A DNA stretch of 64,000 nucleotides, taken from positions 248,001-312,000 of the forward strand of contig NZ_BSCT01000006.1 in NCBI RefSeq assembly GCF_030159255.1, given 5' to 3'. The position numbers and the translations under genes are program-made. The stretch is from Bradyrhizobium sp. SSBR45G (GTDB lineage: Bacteria; Pseudomonadota; Alphaproteobacteria; Rhizobiales; Xanthobacteraceae). Positions 34,290 to 41,951 of this stretch are shown in pieces. The notes beneath the pieces are model-generated. The model saw nothing but the letters and a program-made list of their open reading frames with translations, did not search any database and had not been told where the DNA came from. Every line of letters starts with the position of its first letter. Within the stretch, counting starts at the first letter, position 1.

Positions 34290-35227
34290 CAGTCGAGGAT
34301 CAGCTTCTTGAGATCGAGCTTGCTCTGCAGCATCTTCTGCGCCGACATCACGTCGATCCACCATGCCAGCTGTTCGGGCTTCAGCACCGGCTCGGCGTAG
34401 TTCGGCGCCGTCAGCTTGACCAGCTCCAGCGGCTGCTTGGTGAATTTGGCGACCGCGGCCGAGGCCTTCTCGCGGTCGTTGTTGACGATCGGGGCGGCCT
34501 CGGCGATGGCGGCGCGGAATTTCTTCACCGTCTCCGGGTTCTTCTCGGCCCATTCGCGCGAGGCCGCATAGAAGATGATCGGCTCGGTGCGGGCGAGCTC
34601 GGCGGCGTAGCGCGCGCCGACCGTGCCGAGACTGGCATTGGTCATGCGCGTCAAGAACGGCTCGGCCGTCAGCACCGCATCGACGCCGCCCGACTTGATG
34701 GTGTCGGCCATGGTCGGAAACGTCACCTCGACGAAGTTGACGCTTCGGGGATCGACGCCCTTCTCGACCAGCCATTTCACGAACAGCACGTGCAGGAAGG
34801 CGCCGATGCCGGGCGCGCCGACCTTCTTGCCCTTGAAGTCCTGCGGCCCGGTGATGGTGATGCCGTTGCGCACGAAGGCCGCGACCGCCTCGTTCGAGGT
34901 CTTGTTCATGATCGAGGCGCCCGAGATCGCAACCAGATCGAGCCCGCCATCGGCCGCCTGCAGGAACACCGTCGAGGTCGGGCCGCCGATCTGGATCGAG
35001 TTCGACAGGATGGCGGCAGGGATGTTCGAGTTGATCCCGATCAACACCATCTCGGCATCGAGGCCGTGCTTCTTGAACAGGCCCTCGTCGACCGCGACCA
35101 TCGCCGAGGCACAGTCTGTCGTCGCGGTGCAGCCGATCTGGATCTTGTCCGCCCGCGCGGGACTGACCGCCAGGGCGAGCGCCGTGAGCGCTGACCCGAC
35201 CCAAGCACGCATGACCCGATGACGCAT
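34289..35227 (-). CDS. NitT/TauT-type ABC importer substrate-binding protein
   Basis: This 312-residue protein starts with a Sec signal peptide (RAWVGSALTALALAVSPARA, cleavage before DKIQIG). The mature part is a NMT1/SsuA-like fold: DEGLFKKHGLDAEMVLIG, SIQIGGPTSTVFLQAADGG, KGKKVGAPGIGAFLHVLFVK and SGGVDAVLTAEPFL. I start it at the ATG whose complement is 35225-35227. It heads the leftward importer operon. The ligand could be the substrate of the divergent fumarylacetoacetase-family and cyclase enzymes. Confidence 0.9.
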   Translation of the reverse strand: MRHRVMRAWVGSALTALALAVSPARADKIQIGCTATTDCASAMVAVDEGLFKKHGLDAEMVLIGINSNIPAAILSNSIQIGGPTSTVFLQAADGGLDLVAISGASIMNKTSNEAVAAFVRNGITITGPQDFKGKKVGAPGIGAFLHVLFVKWLVEKGVDPRSVNFVEVTFPTMADTIKSGGVDAVLTAEPFLTRMTNASLGTVGARYAAELARTEPIIFYAASREWAEKNPETVKKFRAAIAEAAPIVNNDREKASAAVAKFTKQPLELVKLTAPNYAEPVLKPEQLAWWIDVMSAQKMLQSKLDLKKLILD

Positions 35228-35276
35228 TGGTGACTCCTCCCCCGGAGGTCCATTGGCGGACCCCTCTTGTTTATCG

Positions 35277-35287
35277 ATATTTTCTAT
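35277..35287 (+). promoter_or_regulatory. ATATTTTCTAT in the divergent control region 35228-35326
   Basis: The 99-base space between the binding-protein gene (-) and the FAH-family gene (+) is strikingly A/T-rich in its middle. Eleven bases, ATATTTTCTAT, are identical to 18639-18649 just ahead of the other GntR-controlled operon. It is probably part of the promoter/operator. No unambiguous -35/-10 pair was found. Confidence 0.35.
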
Positions 35288-35326
35288 GTTTGTATATTTT
35301 AACACAGAACACAAGGGGAGGCCGGC

Positions 35327-36316
35327 GTGAAACTTGCGACATTTCGAACCGAGGGCAGGGAGCGGATCGGCGTGGTCCACGCCGGCGATTCCAGGCTGTT
35401 CGACCTTGCCGCTGCGGCTGATCGCGCCGGGCAGGCGAACCCCGCCTTCGCTTCGATGCTGTCGCTGATCGACGCCGGCGAGGCCGCGCTCGATGCGGCG
35501 CGGGCGCTGGTCGAGCGCTATGGCAGTGACGAGAGCCTGTCGCGCGACGTCGCCGGCACGGAGCTGCTCGCGCCGGTGCCGGAGCCGCGGCAGATGCGCG
35601 ACGGCATGTCGTTCCCGCTGCACATCCTGCAGGCGCCGCGCGGCCAGCGGAAGCTCGCGGCGCGCCAGCGTGGTGACATGGACGAACTCGCGCGCATCGA
35701 TGCCGAGCCGCTCGGCGAGCTGCCGGAGGTCTATCGCAAGGTCCCGATCTTCTACATCACCAACCGCTTCAGCGTGCGCGGCCCCAACACGATCGTGAAG
35801 TGGCCGCGCTACAGCCAGGTGATGGACTACGAGCTGGAGTTCGGCATCATCACCAGGGGCAGTGCCAAGGACATCCCGGCCGCCAAGGCGCGCGACCACA
35901 TCTTCGGTTTCACCATCTTCAACGATTTCTCCGCGCGCGACACCCAGCGCATCGAGATGGATGGCCGGCTCGGTCCCTCCAAGGGCAAGAGCTTTGATGG
36001 CGGAAACGTCATGGGTCCGTGGATCGTGACGCCGGACGAGATCGGCGATCCCTATCGCCTCAAGATGGAGGCGCGCGTCAATGGCGAGGTGCGTTCGCGC
36101 GGCGTCAGCGAGGGCATGCTGTTCTCGTTCGAGGAACTGATCGCCTATATCAGCAAGGACGAGACCCTGATGCCGGGCGAATTCATCGGCTCCGGCACGG
36201 TCGGCAATGGCTGCGGCCTGGAGCTCGGCTGGTATCTCGAGCATGGCGACGTCATCGAGCTCGAGGTCGAGAAGATCGGCGTGCTCAAGAACAAGGTCGA
36301 GCGGCAGGACGTCTGA
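35327..36316 (+). CDS. Fumarylacetoacetate hydrolase-family protein
   Basis: This 329-residue protein has a C-terminal FAH catalytic domain with the acidic metal ligands in DYELEFGIITRG (E-x-E), FTIFNDFSARDTQ, FDGGNVMGPWIVTP and GSGTVGNGCGLELGWYLEHG-DVIELEVEKIG. Family members hydrolyse C-C bonds of diketo acids, hydrate enols or decarboxylate oxaloacetate-type acids with Mg2+. The start is GTG 35327, preceded by AGGGGAGG. It is followed by a cyclase-family gene, and the two diverge from an ABC importer with a GntR regulator. The substrate is not recognisable. Confidence 0.88.
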   Translation: MKLATFRTEGRERIGVVHAGDSRLFDLAAAADRAGQANPAFASMLSLIDAGEAALDAARALVERYGSDESLSRDVAGTELLAPVPEPRQMRDGMSFPLHILQAPRGQRKLAARQRGDMDELARIDAEPLGELPEVYRKVPIFYITNRFSVRGPNTIVKWPRYSQVMDYELEFGIITRGSAKDIPAAKARDHIFGFTIFNDFSARDTQRIEMDGRLGPSKGKSFDGGNVMGPWIVTPDEIGDPYRLKMEARVNGEVRSRGVSEGMLFSFEELIAYISKDETLMPGEFIGSGTVGNGCGLELGWYLEHGDVIELEVEKIGVLKNKVERQDV

Positions 36317-36365
36317 CCTCCCGACGATCACAAAAACGAACAATGACAACAAGAGAGGACCGCCC

Positions 36366-37142
36366 ATGGCCCGCAAGCTGATCGACATCTCCGTGCCCTT
36401 GCAGAACGACGTGCCGGCCGACCCGCCGGGAACGCATCCGACCATCACCTATATCGACCATCAGCAGGGACTGCCGCGCATGCTGCAGTTCTTCGAGGGG
36501 CTGAAGGCCGAGGATCTGCCGGACGGGCAGGGCTGGGCCGTCGAGCAGGTCAATCTGTCGACCCACAACGGCACGCATCTCGATGCGCCCTGGCACTTCC
36601 ATCCGACCATGAACCGCGGCGAGCGTGCCTGGACCATCGACGAGGTGCCGCTGGAATGGTGCCTGCAGCCGGGCGTGAAGCTCGACTTCCGCCATTTCCC
36701 AGATGGCTATGTCGTGACGGCAAAGGACGTCGACGAGGAGCTGAGGCGCATCGGCCACACGCTGTCGCCGCTGGAGATCGTCGTGGTCAATACCGCGGCC
36801 GGCGCCCGCTTTGGCCAGCCGGATTACGTCAACACGGGCTGCGGCATGGGCTACGAGGCCACTATGTATCTGCTCGAGCGCGGCGTGCGGCTGACCGGCA
36901 CCGATGCCTGGAGCTGGGACGCGCCTTTTGTGTTTACGGCAAAGAAATACGCCGAGACCCATGATGCCAGCCTGATCTGGGAAGGCCACAAGGCCGGCCG
37001 CCACATCGGCTATTGCCACCTGGAGAAGCTGCACAATCTGGAGCAGCTGCCGCCGACCGGCTTCACCGTGTCGTGCTTCCCGGTAAAGATCGAGCGCGCC
37101 TCGGCCGGCTGGACACGCGCGGTGGCGATCATCGAAGGGTGA
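36366..37142 (+). CDS. Cyclase family (KynB-like) metal-dependent hydrolase
   Basis: This 258-residue protein has the metal-binding motif HNGTHLDAPWHFHP (HxGTHxDxPxHF) typical of the cyclase/kynurenine-formamidase-like fold, along with the start KLIDISVPLQNDVPADPPG. It probably hydrolyses an amide, formamide or lactone/ester bond with Mn2+ or Zn2+. ATG 36366 follows AGAGAGGACC. It lies 49 bases after the FAH-family gene, so the two are one unit. Other family members act on isatin (isatin hydrolase), so a ring-opening role is possible. Confidence 0.87.
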   Translation: MARKLIDISVPLQNDVPADPPGTHPTITYIDHQQGLPRMLQFFEGLKAEDLPDGQGWAVEQVNLSTHNGTHLDAPWHFHPTMNRGERAWTIDEVPLEWCLQPGVKLDFRHFPDGYVVTAKDVDEELRRIGHTLSPLEIVVVNTAAGARFGQPDYVNTGCGMGYEATMYLLERGVRLTGTDAWSWDAPFVFTAKKYAETHDASLIWEGHKAGRHIGYCHLEKLHNLEQLPPTGFTVSCFPVKIERASAGWTRAVAIIEG

Positions 37143-37202
37143 GGCGGGACTGAGTTCTGAGTGAGTGCGCCGCAAGGTACACCAGGTCGAGCGGCAATCA
37201 CG

Positions 37203-37348
37203 GTGCACCTCGCCCCGCTTGCGGGGAGAGGTCGGATCGCATCGACAGATGCGATCCGGGTGAGGGGGACTCTCCGCAAGGTCGGTGGGCGTGGCTGCCC
37301 CTCACCCCAACCCTCTCCCCGTAAGAACGGGGAGAGGGAGCGCACCGA
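37203..37348. repeat. Dispersed CTCTCCCC/GGGGAGAG palindromic repeat
   Basis: The 268-base gap between the cyclase gene and the SOUL gene is mostly a repeat of a type common in Bradyrhizobium genomes: CCCCGCTTGCGGGGAGAGG, then GGATCGCATC / GATGCGATCC, and CCTCTCCCCG / CGGGGAGAGG around TAAGAA. Fragments of the same family occur at about 2585-2665. Confidence 0.6.
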
Positions 37349-37410
37349 TGTCAGGGTGAAAGCGGAGGCCTAACGCATCAGGCGCTGCATTGACGTCGCA
37401 ACAGCCACTT

Positions 37411-38058
37411 CTAACAACCACACGCCAGCATCACCTCGTTCCGCCGCAGCATCGGCAATGTCCACGGCGGGTTGTAGAACGCGAGCAGCGGCGCTCCGGT
37501 GACGGTCAGTCCCTTGCGCTGCGCGTAGTCGCGCAGCTCGCGCGTCTTCTCGGCGAGGATGCCGTCTGAGTACGAGCCCGAAAAGGTGAGCGCGACCATG
37601 CGCTGGGCCGGCTGCGCGGTCAGCTTGATCCTGGTATCGGCCGGCGGCGGCAGGGTGTCGAGCGACCAGGTCGACGGCATGACGAAGCTGACGCTCCAGC
37701 GATCGCTTGCGACGCCATCGTCCGGTGCGGTGGCGGCACTGGCCTGCTGCTGCACCGGCGCGGTCATGGCGATCTTCGCCTTGGCCTGGTTGGCGCCGAA
37801 GATGTAGGCCCCGACGATGCGGAACCCTTCCTCGATGGCGGGCTTGCGCGCACCCTGAACCTCGGCCTGCGCAATGATCATCGGGGCATAGGCCCGAATC
37901 TCGAAGTCGCCGTCGCGTGAGATGACGTCGTATTTGGGCTGTTCGACCCGGCTCATGAGCGGCCCCGCGGCGATGGCGGCGCCGGCCAGCACGAGCACGA
38001 CGATGCCGGTGAGCCAGAGCAGCATGCGGCGTCTCCTCGGGGGTGTCGTGTCGGTCAT
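37411..38058 (-). CDS. SOUL-family heme-binding-like protein, membrane anchored
   Basis: This 215-residue protein has an N-terminal membrane segment (MLLWLTGIVVLVLAGAAIAA) and a SOUL domain: YDVISRDGDFEIRAYAPMII, KIAMTAPVQQ and SFVMPSTWSLDTLPPPAD. The ATG at 38058 follows ATG-rich sequence; one nine codons upstream is less conserved in type. Bacterial SOUL proteins are of uncertain function; heme binding is shown only for some. It stands alone. Confidence 0.88.
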   Translation of the reverse strand: MTDTTPPRRRRMLLWLTGIVVLVLAGAAIAAGPLMSRVEQPKYDVISRDGDFEIRAYAPMIIAQAEVQGARKPAIEEGFRIVGAYIFGANQAKAKIAMTAPVQQQASAATAPDDGVASDRWSVSFVMPSTWSLDTLPPPADTRIKLTAQPAQRMVALTFSGSYSDGILAEKTRELRDYAQRKGLTVTGAPLLAFYNPPWTLPMLRRNEVMLACGC

Positions 38059-38138
38059 GGCGTTGCGCCGTCTGGTTGGAGTCAACGAGGGAACGAGGAC
38101 GAAGGTCCTGCGGATCAGGCGGTGATTGTCTCGCCCTT

Positions 38139-38364
38139 GGCCATCCTTCGAGACGCCCGCCTGCGGCGGGCTCCTCAGGATGAGGTCCGAGGTTGTGCGG
38201 GCATGTCTGGCGGATTGTCGCTCCTCTACCTGAACACGCCTCTCGGCGTGTTCAGGTCCGGTGTGCAGTGCCTCGGCTTTTGCCCCTCATGGTGAGGAGC
38301 GCCGTACAACCGGTCAAGCCTCGCGAACAGTGGACATTGCGGCGCGTCTCGAACCATGAGGCCC
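38139..38364. repeat. Third copy of the two-hairpin repeat, with a 34-base insertion
   Basis: The first hairpin is CCATCCTTCGAGACGCCCGC / GCGGGCTCCTCAGGATG. The second, CCTCATGGTGAGGAGCGCCG ... GCGGCGCGTCTCGAACCATG, has 34 extra bases (38305-38338) in its loop, where the 20808 copy has four. Between the hairpins lies a separate perfect stem (38229-38256). Confidence 0.65.
38229..38256. repeat. Perfect 12-bp stem with 4-base loop
   Basis: CCTGAACACGCC (38229-38240) pairs exactly with GGCGTGTTCAGG (38245-38256) around TCTC. No T-run follows either strand. It may be a processing site, or part of the repeat cluster. Confidence 0.5.
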
Positions 38365-39154
38365 CGATCTGTCCGCCTCCATCGTGCCGGAGAAAGCAGT
38401 GCAACGCGTTGCTGTGCAGCCGCCCGGTTGCCCGACGGGCGACTCAGCCTGGGTGCGGAGCGCGAACTGCGCTGCCGGCAGCGTTTGGAGGCGCTCTCAA
38501 GCTCCGGGTAGCGAGTGCGCCGAAAACGAAATTCCGCCGTCCGCTCAGGACGATCACTTCCGTCAGATCCCCGCGCAAATATTTTCGACTTTCTTTTTAT
38601 CGGAAATCATGTTCTGCTCCCTGCATCCCGCCTCGTGCAGAGGGGCGTACGCGTCGTCACGATACGTAGGGGCGGGGAGCGGTGGCCGCAGGCTTGCCAG
38701 GTGCTTTTGCGCTGGACGATTGGCAGCTCGTGGACGGTCAAGCCGTGTGGTCCTGGCGCCCCGATGCTGGCGCCAAGCTTGCTGTCGACATGACGTGTGG
38801 GGCAGGTGACGGGGGCAAACAAGCCGGTCCCCGGGGAGAGCGCGGAGCAGCCGTGAAGACCATCGCGCGGGGAAGGCCGGGTCGTTCCGGCTGAACCTGT
38901 GGTTCCTGCCGCCTGCATTTTTTCCGCAGGCGGGCCACGGGTGCCAGTCGGCACTCGGTCTTCCCCGCGCCCTCGCGTCTCACGTGAGGGTCTCGATCAT
39001 CGCTTCGGGCGTTTGTTGCGCCGCGAGAGCGATTGCGCCTGCGCGCATGGTGGCGCTGGCATACTGGATATGCTTATCAGTTGGAGCGCGCCGACATCAG
39101 CGCTCCCAGACAAACAAGCGGCCGGTCGCAACGGCTGTCCCAGGAGGAACAGAG
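38365..39154. other. Gene-free 790-base stretch
   Basis: Several overlapping frames (for example 38384-38809 and 38607-38954 on the opposite strand) are rich in Arg, Ser and Cys and lack any domain or ribosome site. The part 38690-38980, with phrases such as KPCGPGAPMLAP and AVKTIARGRPGRSG readable in translation, looks like a sequence that recurs between genes in Bradyrhizobium and relatives. I see no gene here. The promoter of the Tat-exported FAH-like gene must lie at its right end. Confidence 0.5.
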
Positions 39155-39952
39155 ATGACAGACACCTCGCGTCGCAACCTTCTCGTCGGTGCCGGCGGCC
39201 TTGCTGCCGCGGCTGCAATCATGGCGGAGAGCCGCCCCGCCGCGGCACAAGCGGGCCCGCAGCCGATCTTCGCCGTGCCGGCCACGACCATTCCGATCGT
39301 CGGCGAGCCGAGCGTATTCCCGGTCCGCCGGATCTACTGCATCGGCCGCAACTATGCGGCGCATGCGATCGAGCGCGGCTCCGATCCGACCCGCGAGCCG
39401 CCGTTCTTTTTCCAGAAGGCGACCGATGCGATCCAGAACGTCGCCGTCGGCGAGGTCGCCGATCATCCCTATCCGTCGCTGACCAAGAACTATCACCACG
39501 AGGTCGAGCTGGTCGCCGCGCTGAAGTCCGGCGGCACCAACATCCCGGTCGAGTCTGCGCTCGACCACGTCTACGGCTACGCGCTCGGCCTCGACATGAC
39601 CCGGCGCGACCTGCAGAACGGCATGGCCGCCGAGAAGAAGCCGTGGGAGATCGGCAAGAGCTTTGACCATGCCGCCGTCATCGGCCCGATCCACCCGGTG
39701 GCGAAGGTCGGCCACTTCACCAAGGGCGCGATCTCGCTCGCGGTGAACGGCACGGTCCGGCAGAACTCCGATCTCACCAAGATGATCTGGAGCGTCGCCG
39801 AGCAGATCGCGAAATTGTCGGAAGCGTTCGAGCTGAAGGCCGGCGACATCATCTATTCCGGCACGCCGGAGAATGTCGGCCCGGTCGTCAAGGGCGACGT
39901 GCTGCTGTGCAAGCTGGAGGGCCTGCCGGACATGTCGATCAGGATTGCATGA
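39155..39952 (+). CDS. Tat-exported fumarylacetoacetate hydrolase-family protein
   Basis: This 265-residue protein starts with a twin-arginine signal (SRRNLLVGAGGLAAAAAIMA, cleavage near AAAQA). The rest is a complete FAH domain: FPVRRIYCIGRNYAAHAIER, acidic metal ligands in YHHEVELVAALKSGG (E-x-E), ALGLDMTRRDLQ, AVIGPIHP and IIYSGTPENVGPVVKGD, as in acylpyruvase/YcgM-like enzymes. Tat export implies a folded, metal-loaded enzyme in the periplasm, which is unusual because FAH enzymes are normally cytoplasmic. ATG 39155 follows CAGGAGGAAC. No operon partner is seen. Hydrolysis of an acylpyruvate or oxaloacetate decarboxylation are possible. Confidence 0.88.
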   Translation: MTDTSRRNLLVGAGGLAAAAAIMAESRPAAAQAGPQPIFAVPATTIPIVGEPSVFPVRRIYCIGRNYAAHAIERGSDPTREPPFFFQKATDAIQNVAVGEVADHPYPSLTKNYHHEVELVAALKSGGTNIPVESALDHVYGYALGLDMTRRDLQNGMAAEKKPWEIGKSFDHAAVIGPIHPVAKVGHFTKGAISLAVNGTVRQNSDLTKMIWSVAEQIAKLSEAFELKAGDIIYSGTPENVGPVVKGDVLLCKLEGLPDMSIRIA

Positions 39953-40011
39953 TGTGCGTCGATTGGACGAAATGGGACATGGCAGCACTTACGTCTGCCA
40001 ATTAGTGTCTC

Positions 40012-40099
40012 CGTCATGCCCGGGCTTGTCCCGGGCATCCACGTCCTTCCAAAGGTGCCGGACAACGTGGATGGCCGGGACAAGCCCGGCCATGACGAC
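40012..40099. repeat. CGTCATG...CATGACG palindromic repeat
   Basis: Nested palindromes (TGCCCGGGCTTGTCCCGGGCA, split here as GCCCGGG / CCCGGGC, and GGCCGGG / CCCGGCC) are bounded by CGTCATG and CATGACG and contain inverted ATCCACGT / ACGTGGAT. A longer variant lies at 62208-62328. This is a dispersed intergenic element; it could also end transcription of the upstream gene. Confidence 0.65.
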
Positions 40100-40262
40100 G
40101 TGGGAACAGACGGGTTCGATACGAGGAGCGTCATGTGCGATAGCCCTGCCGCGCGCGGGGAGAGGCGGGCAGCGAGCAAGCGTCGCCCGCGCGCCATCAC
40201 CGCGACAGCCCATTACTCGCAAGCTAGTCGCTGACAACAAGCTTCAACCGGTCGAGGAGGAC

Positions 40263-41201
40263 CTAGAGATACGCCTTCGGCAGCAGCATGTGGATGCCCT
40301 TGTTGCCGTCGACCAGCTGGGTGACGCGCAGATTGCCGGCCAGCGAGCACAGCATGTAGGCCTGGTTGCGCGACAGATTGGTGCGGGCGCAGACATGCTT
40401 GACCATCTCGCGCACCGCCTGCTTGGCGGCGTCGTCGAGATCCTCGTCGAGGCCGATCGACATCAAATGGGTGGCGTTCTCGGCGAACGGCCAGGTGATG
40501 TCCATGTCCTTGCGCACGGTCAGGCGGAAGCTGCCGGTGACGCCGGTCTCCAGCGCGGTGATGCAGACCTCGCCGTCGCCCTGCACGCCGTGGCCGTCGC
40601 CGGCGAAGAACAGCGCGCCCTCGTTGAACACGGGCAGATACAGCGTGGTGCCGGGCCGCAGCTCCTTGTTGTCCATGTTGCCGCCAAAACTGCGCGGCAC
40701 TGGCGAGCCGCAGCGGCCCCAGGCCGGCGGCGGCGCGGTGCCGATGATGCCGAAGAACGGGTCGAGCGCGATCTCGGTGCCCCAGGGCATGATGCAGACC
40801 TGGCGCTCGTGATCGACCTTGGGATGGATGGTCTCGTAGTCGGTGAACTCGTCCGGCAGGGTGCCGAGCAACGGCAGGATCGAGACGAAGCCCCAGTCCT
40901 GGCTGACCTTCACGTTGAGGATGTCGACCTGCAGCGTATCGCCGGGCTGCGCGCCCTTCACGTAGACGGGACCGGTGATGAAATGCGGTCCCGGGCCCTG
41001 GATCATGGTGTCGAGCGCAGTCAGATAGTTCGGAGGAACCAGGCTGCGGTCTTCAGGCAGCGTCTCCTTGCCGCCAGCCGGGAACGAATGCAGCGTCACG
41101 GTGTCGCCGGAGGCGACTTCGAGCACTGGGGGAGTCGTGCTGTCGAAGTACCCCCAGACCATGCTCTCATGCGTCGCGGGAATCTCGTGGCGTTTCGACA
41201 T
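40263..41201 (-). CDS. Acetamidase/formamidase family protein
   Basis: This 312-residue protein belongs to the FmdA_AmdA family: VEVASGDTVTLHSF-type start (LEVASGDTVTLHSFPAGG), GPVYVKGAQPGDTLQVDILN, NMDNKELRPGTTLYLPVFNEG, FFAGDGHGVQGDGEVCITAL. These enzymes hydrolyse short amides such as formamide or acetamide to the acid and ammonia in the cytoplasm. The ATG at 41201 follows GGAGGCAGCCC on the minus strand; a further 30 codons of open frame upstream are not family-like. It is a single gene. Formate released from formamide could feed the same formate pool as the nearby C1 oxidation genes, but that is speculation. Confidence 0.88.
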   Translation of the reverse strand: MSKRHEIPATHESMVWGYFDSTTPPVLEVASGDTVTLHSFPAGGKETLPEDRSLVPPNYLTALDTMIQGPGPHFITGPVYVKGAQPGDTLQVDILNVKVSQDWGFVSILPLLGTLPDEFTDYETIHPKVDHERQVCIMPWGTEIALDPFFGIIGTAPPPAWGRCGSPVPRSFGGNMDNKELRPGTTLYLPVFNEGALFFAGDGHGVQGDGEVCITALETGVTGSFRLTVRKDMDITWPFAENATHLMSIGLDEDLDDAAKQAVREMVKHVCARTNLSRNQAYMLCSLAGNLRVTQLVDGNKGIHMLLPKAYL

Positions 41202-41508
41202 GGGCTGCCTCCGTGGGGCTCGGGTGTCCATGTTGATAACAGGGCAGGATGCGAAGGCCGGCAATGCCAAAAACTGGTCAGGCTTGCCCATGGCTCCGGC
41301 AGATCGCCGCGCTATCCGCAGCCCGTGTCAATTTTGCCAATCGGCGGAGGGGCGCAGTCGGGGCGCAGCGATCTCCGTCCGTCGCGCCCCGTCGCGATCG
41401 CTGTTGACGGATGCAACGTGGCGTCGCGAGGCCGATGCGCCGGGCCTCTATCAAGCTCATGGAAATCATGCGAGAATGCTGCTGATGGCCGCGTAGGGGT
41501 CCCTGATC

Positions 41509-41883
41509 ATGCGACGTTCCCTGCACACCGAGCACGAGATTCTGGTCCTGCTTTGCGAGGCGGAGTCGGGCGTTCCGATTGCCGAAATTTGCAGCACCGC
41601 CGGGGTGTCGCTGCGCACGTTCTATCGCTGGCGCAAGCGCTATGGCGGTCTCAGCAGTCCTGCGCTGCGTCATCTGAAGGAGCTGGAGATCGAGAACCAG
41701 CGGCTGCGTTCGCTGGTGACGAAGCTCGTCGAGGGCCAGTCAAATCCGGCATCTGCCGCGAAGCCCGTGCCGCCGCCGCTGCGCCAGGATTGCGGCAGCA
41801 CGCCGCACGGCGTCGCTGGTGCGCCGGGGCAGGGACGCGGCGCGGTGATCGGCCGCTACGCCTCGGTGCGCTACGGGCGCTGA
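41509..41883 (+). CDS. Orphan IS3-type helix-turn-helix protein (OrfA-like)
   Basis: This 124-residue protein has the helix-turn-helix of IS3/IS911 OrfA: TEHEILVLLCEAESGVPIAE, then ICSTAGVSLRTFYRWRKRYG, followed by a Leu-spaced coiled coil (LKELEIENQRLRSLVTKLVE). The last 35 residues are Pro/Gly-rich and unlike transposase. There is no OrfB with a DDE domain downstream and no terminal inverted repeats were noticed, so it cannot transpose by itself. It is either the remains of an insertion element or a domesticated DNA-binding protein. Confidence 0.6.
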   Translation: MRRSLHTEHEILVLLCEAESGVPIAEICSTAGVSLRTFYRWRKRYGGLSSPALRHLKELEIENQRLRSLVTKLVEGQSNPASAAKPVPPPLRQDCGSTPHGVAGAPGQGRGAVIGRYASVRYGR

Positions 41884-41951
41884 TTCATCACGGCTCTGCC
41901 GAGCGGATCATCGGCCGGATCGCTCCGGCCGATGATGTCGTATCGCCGCGC

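Noticed and set aside
38193..38954. Several 70-158 codon frames in the repeat-rich stretch
   Set aside because: They run through palindromic repeats, lack ribosome sites and overlap one another in different frames.
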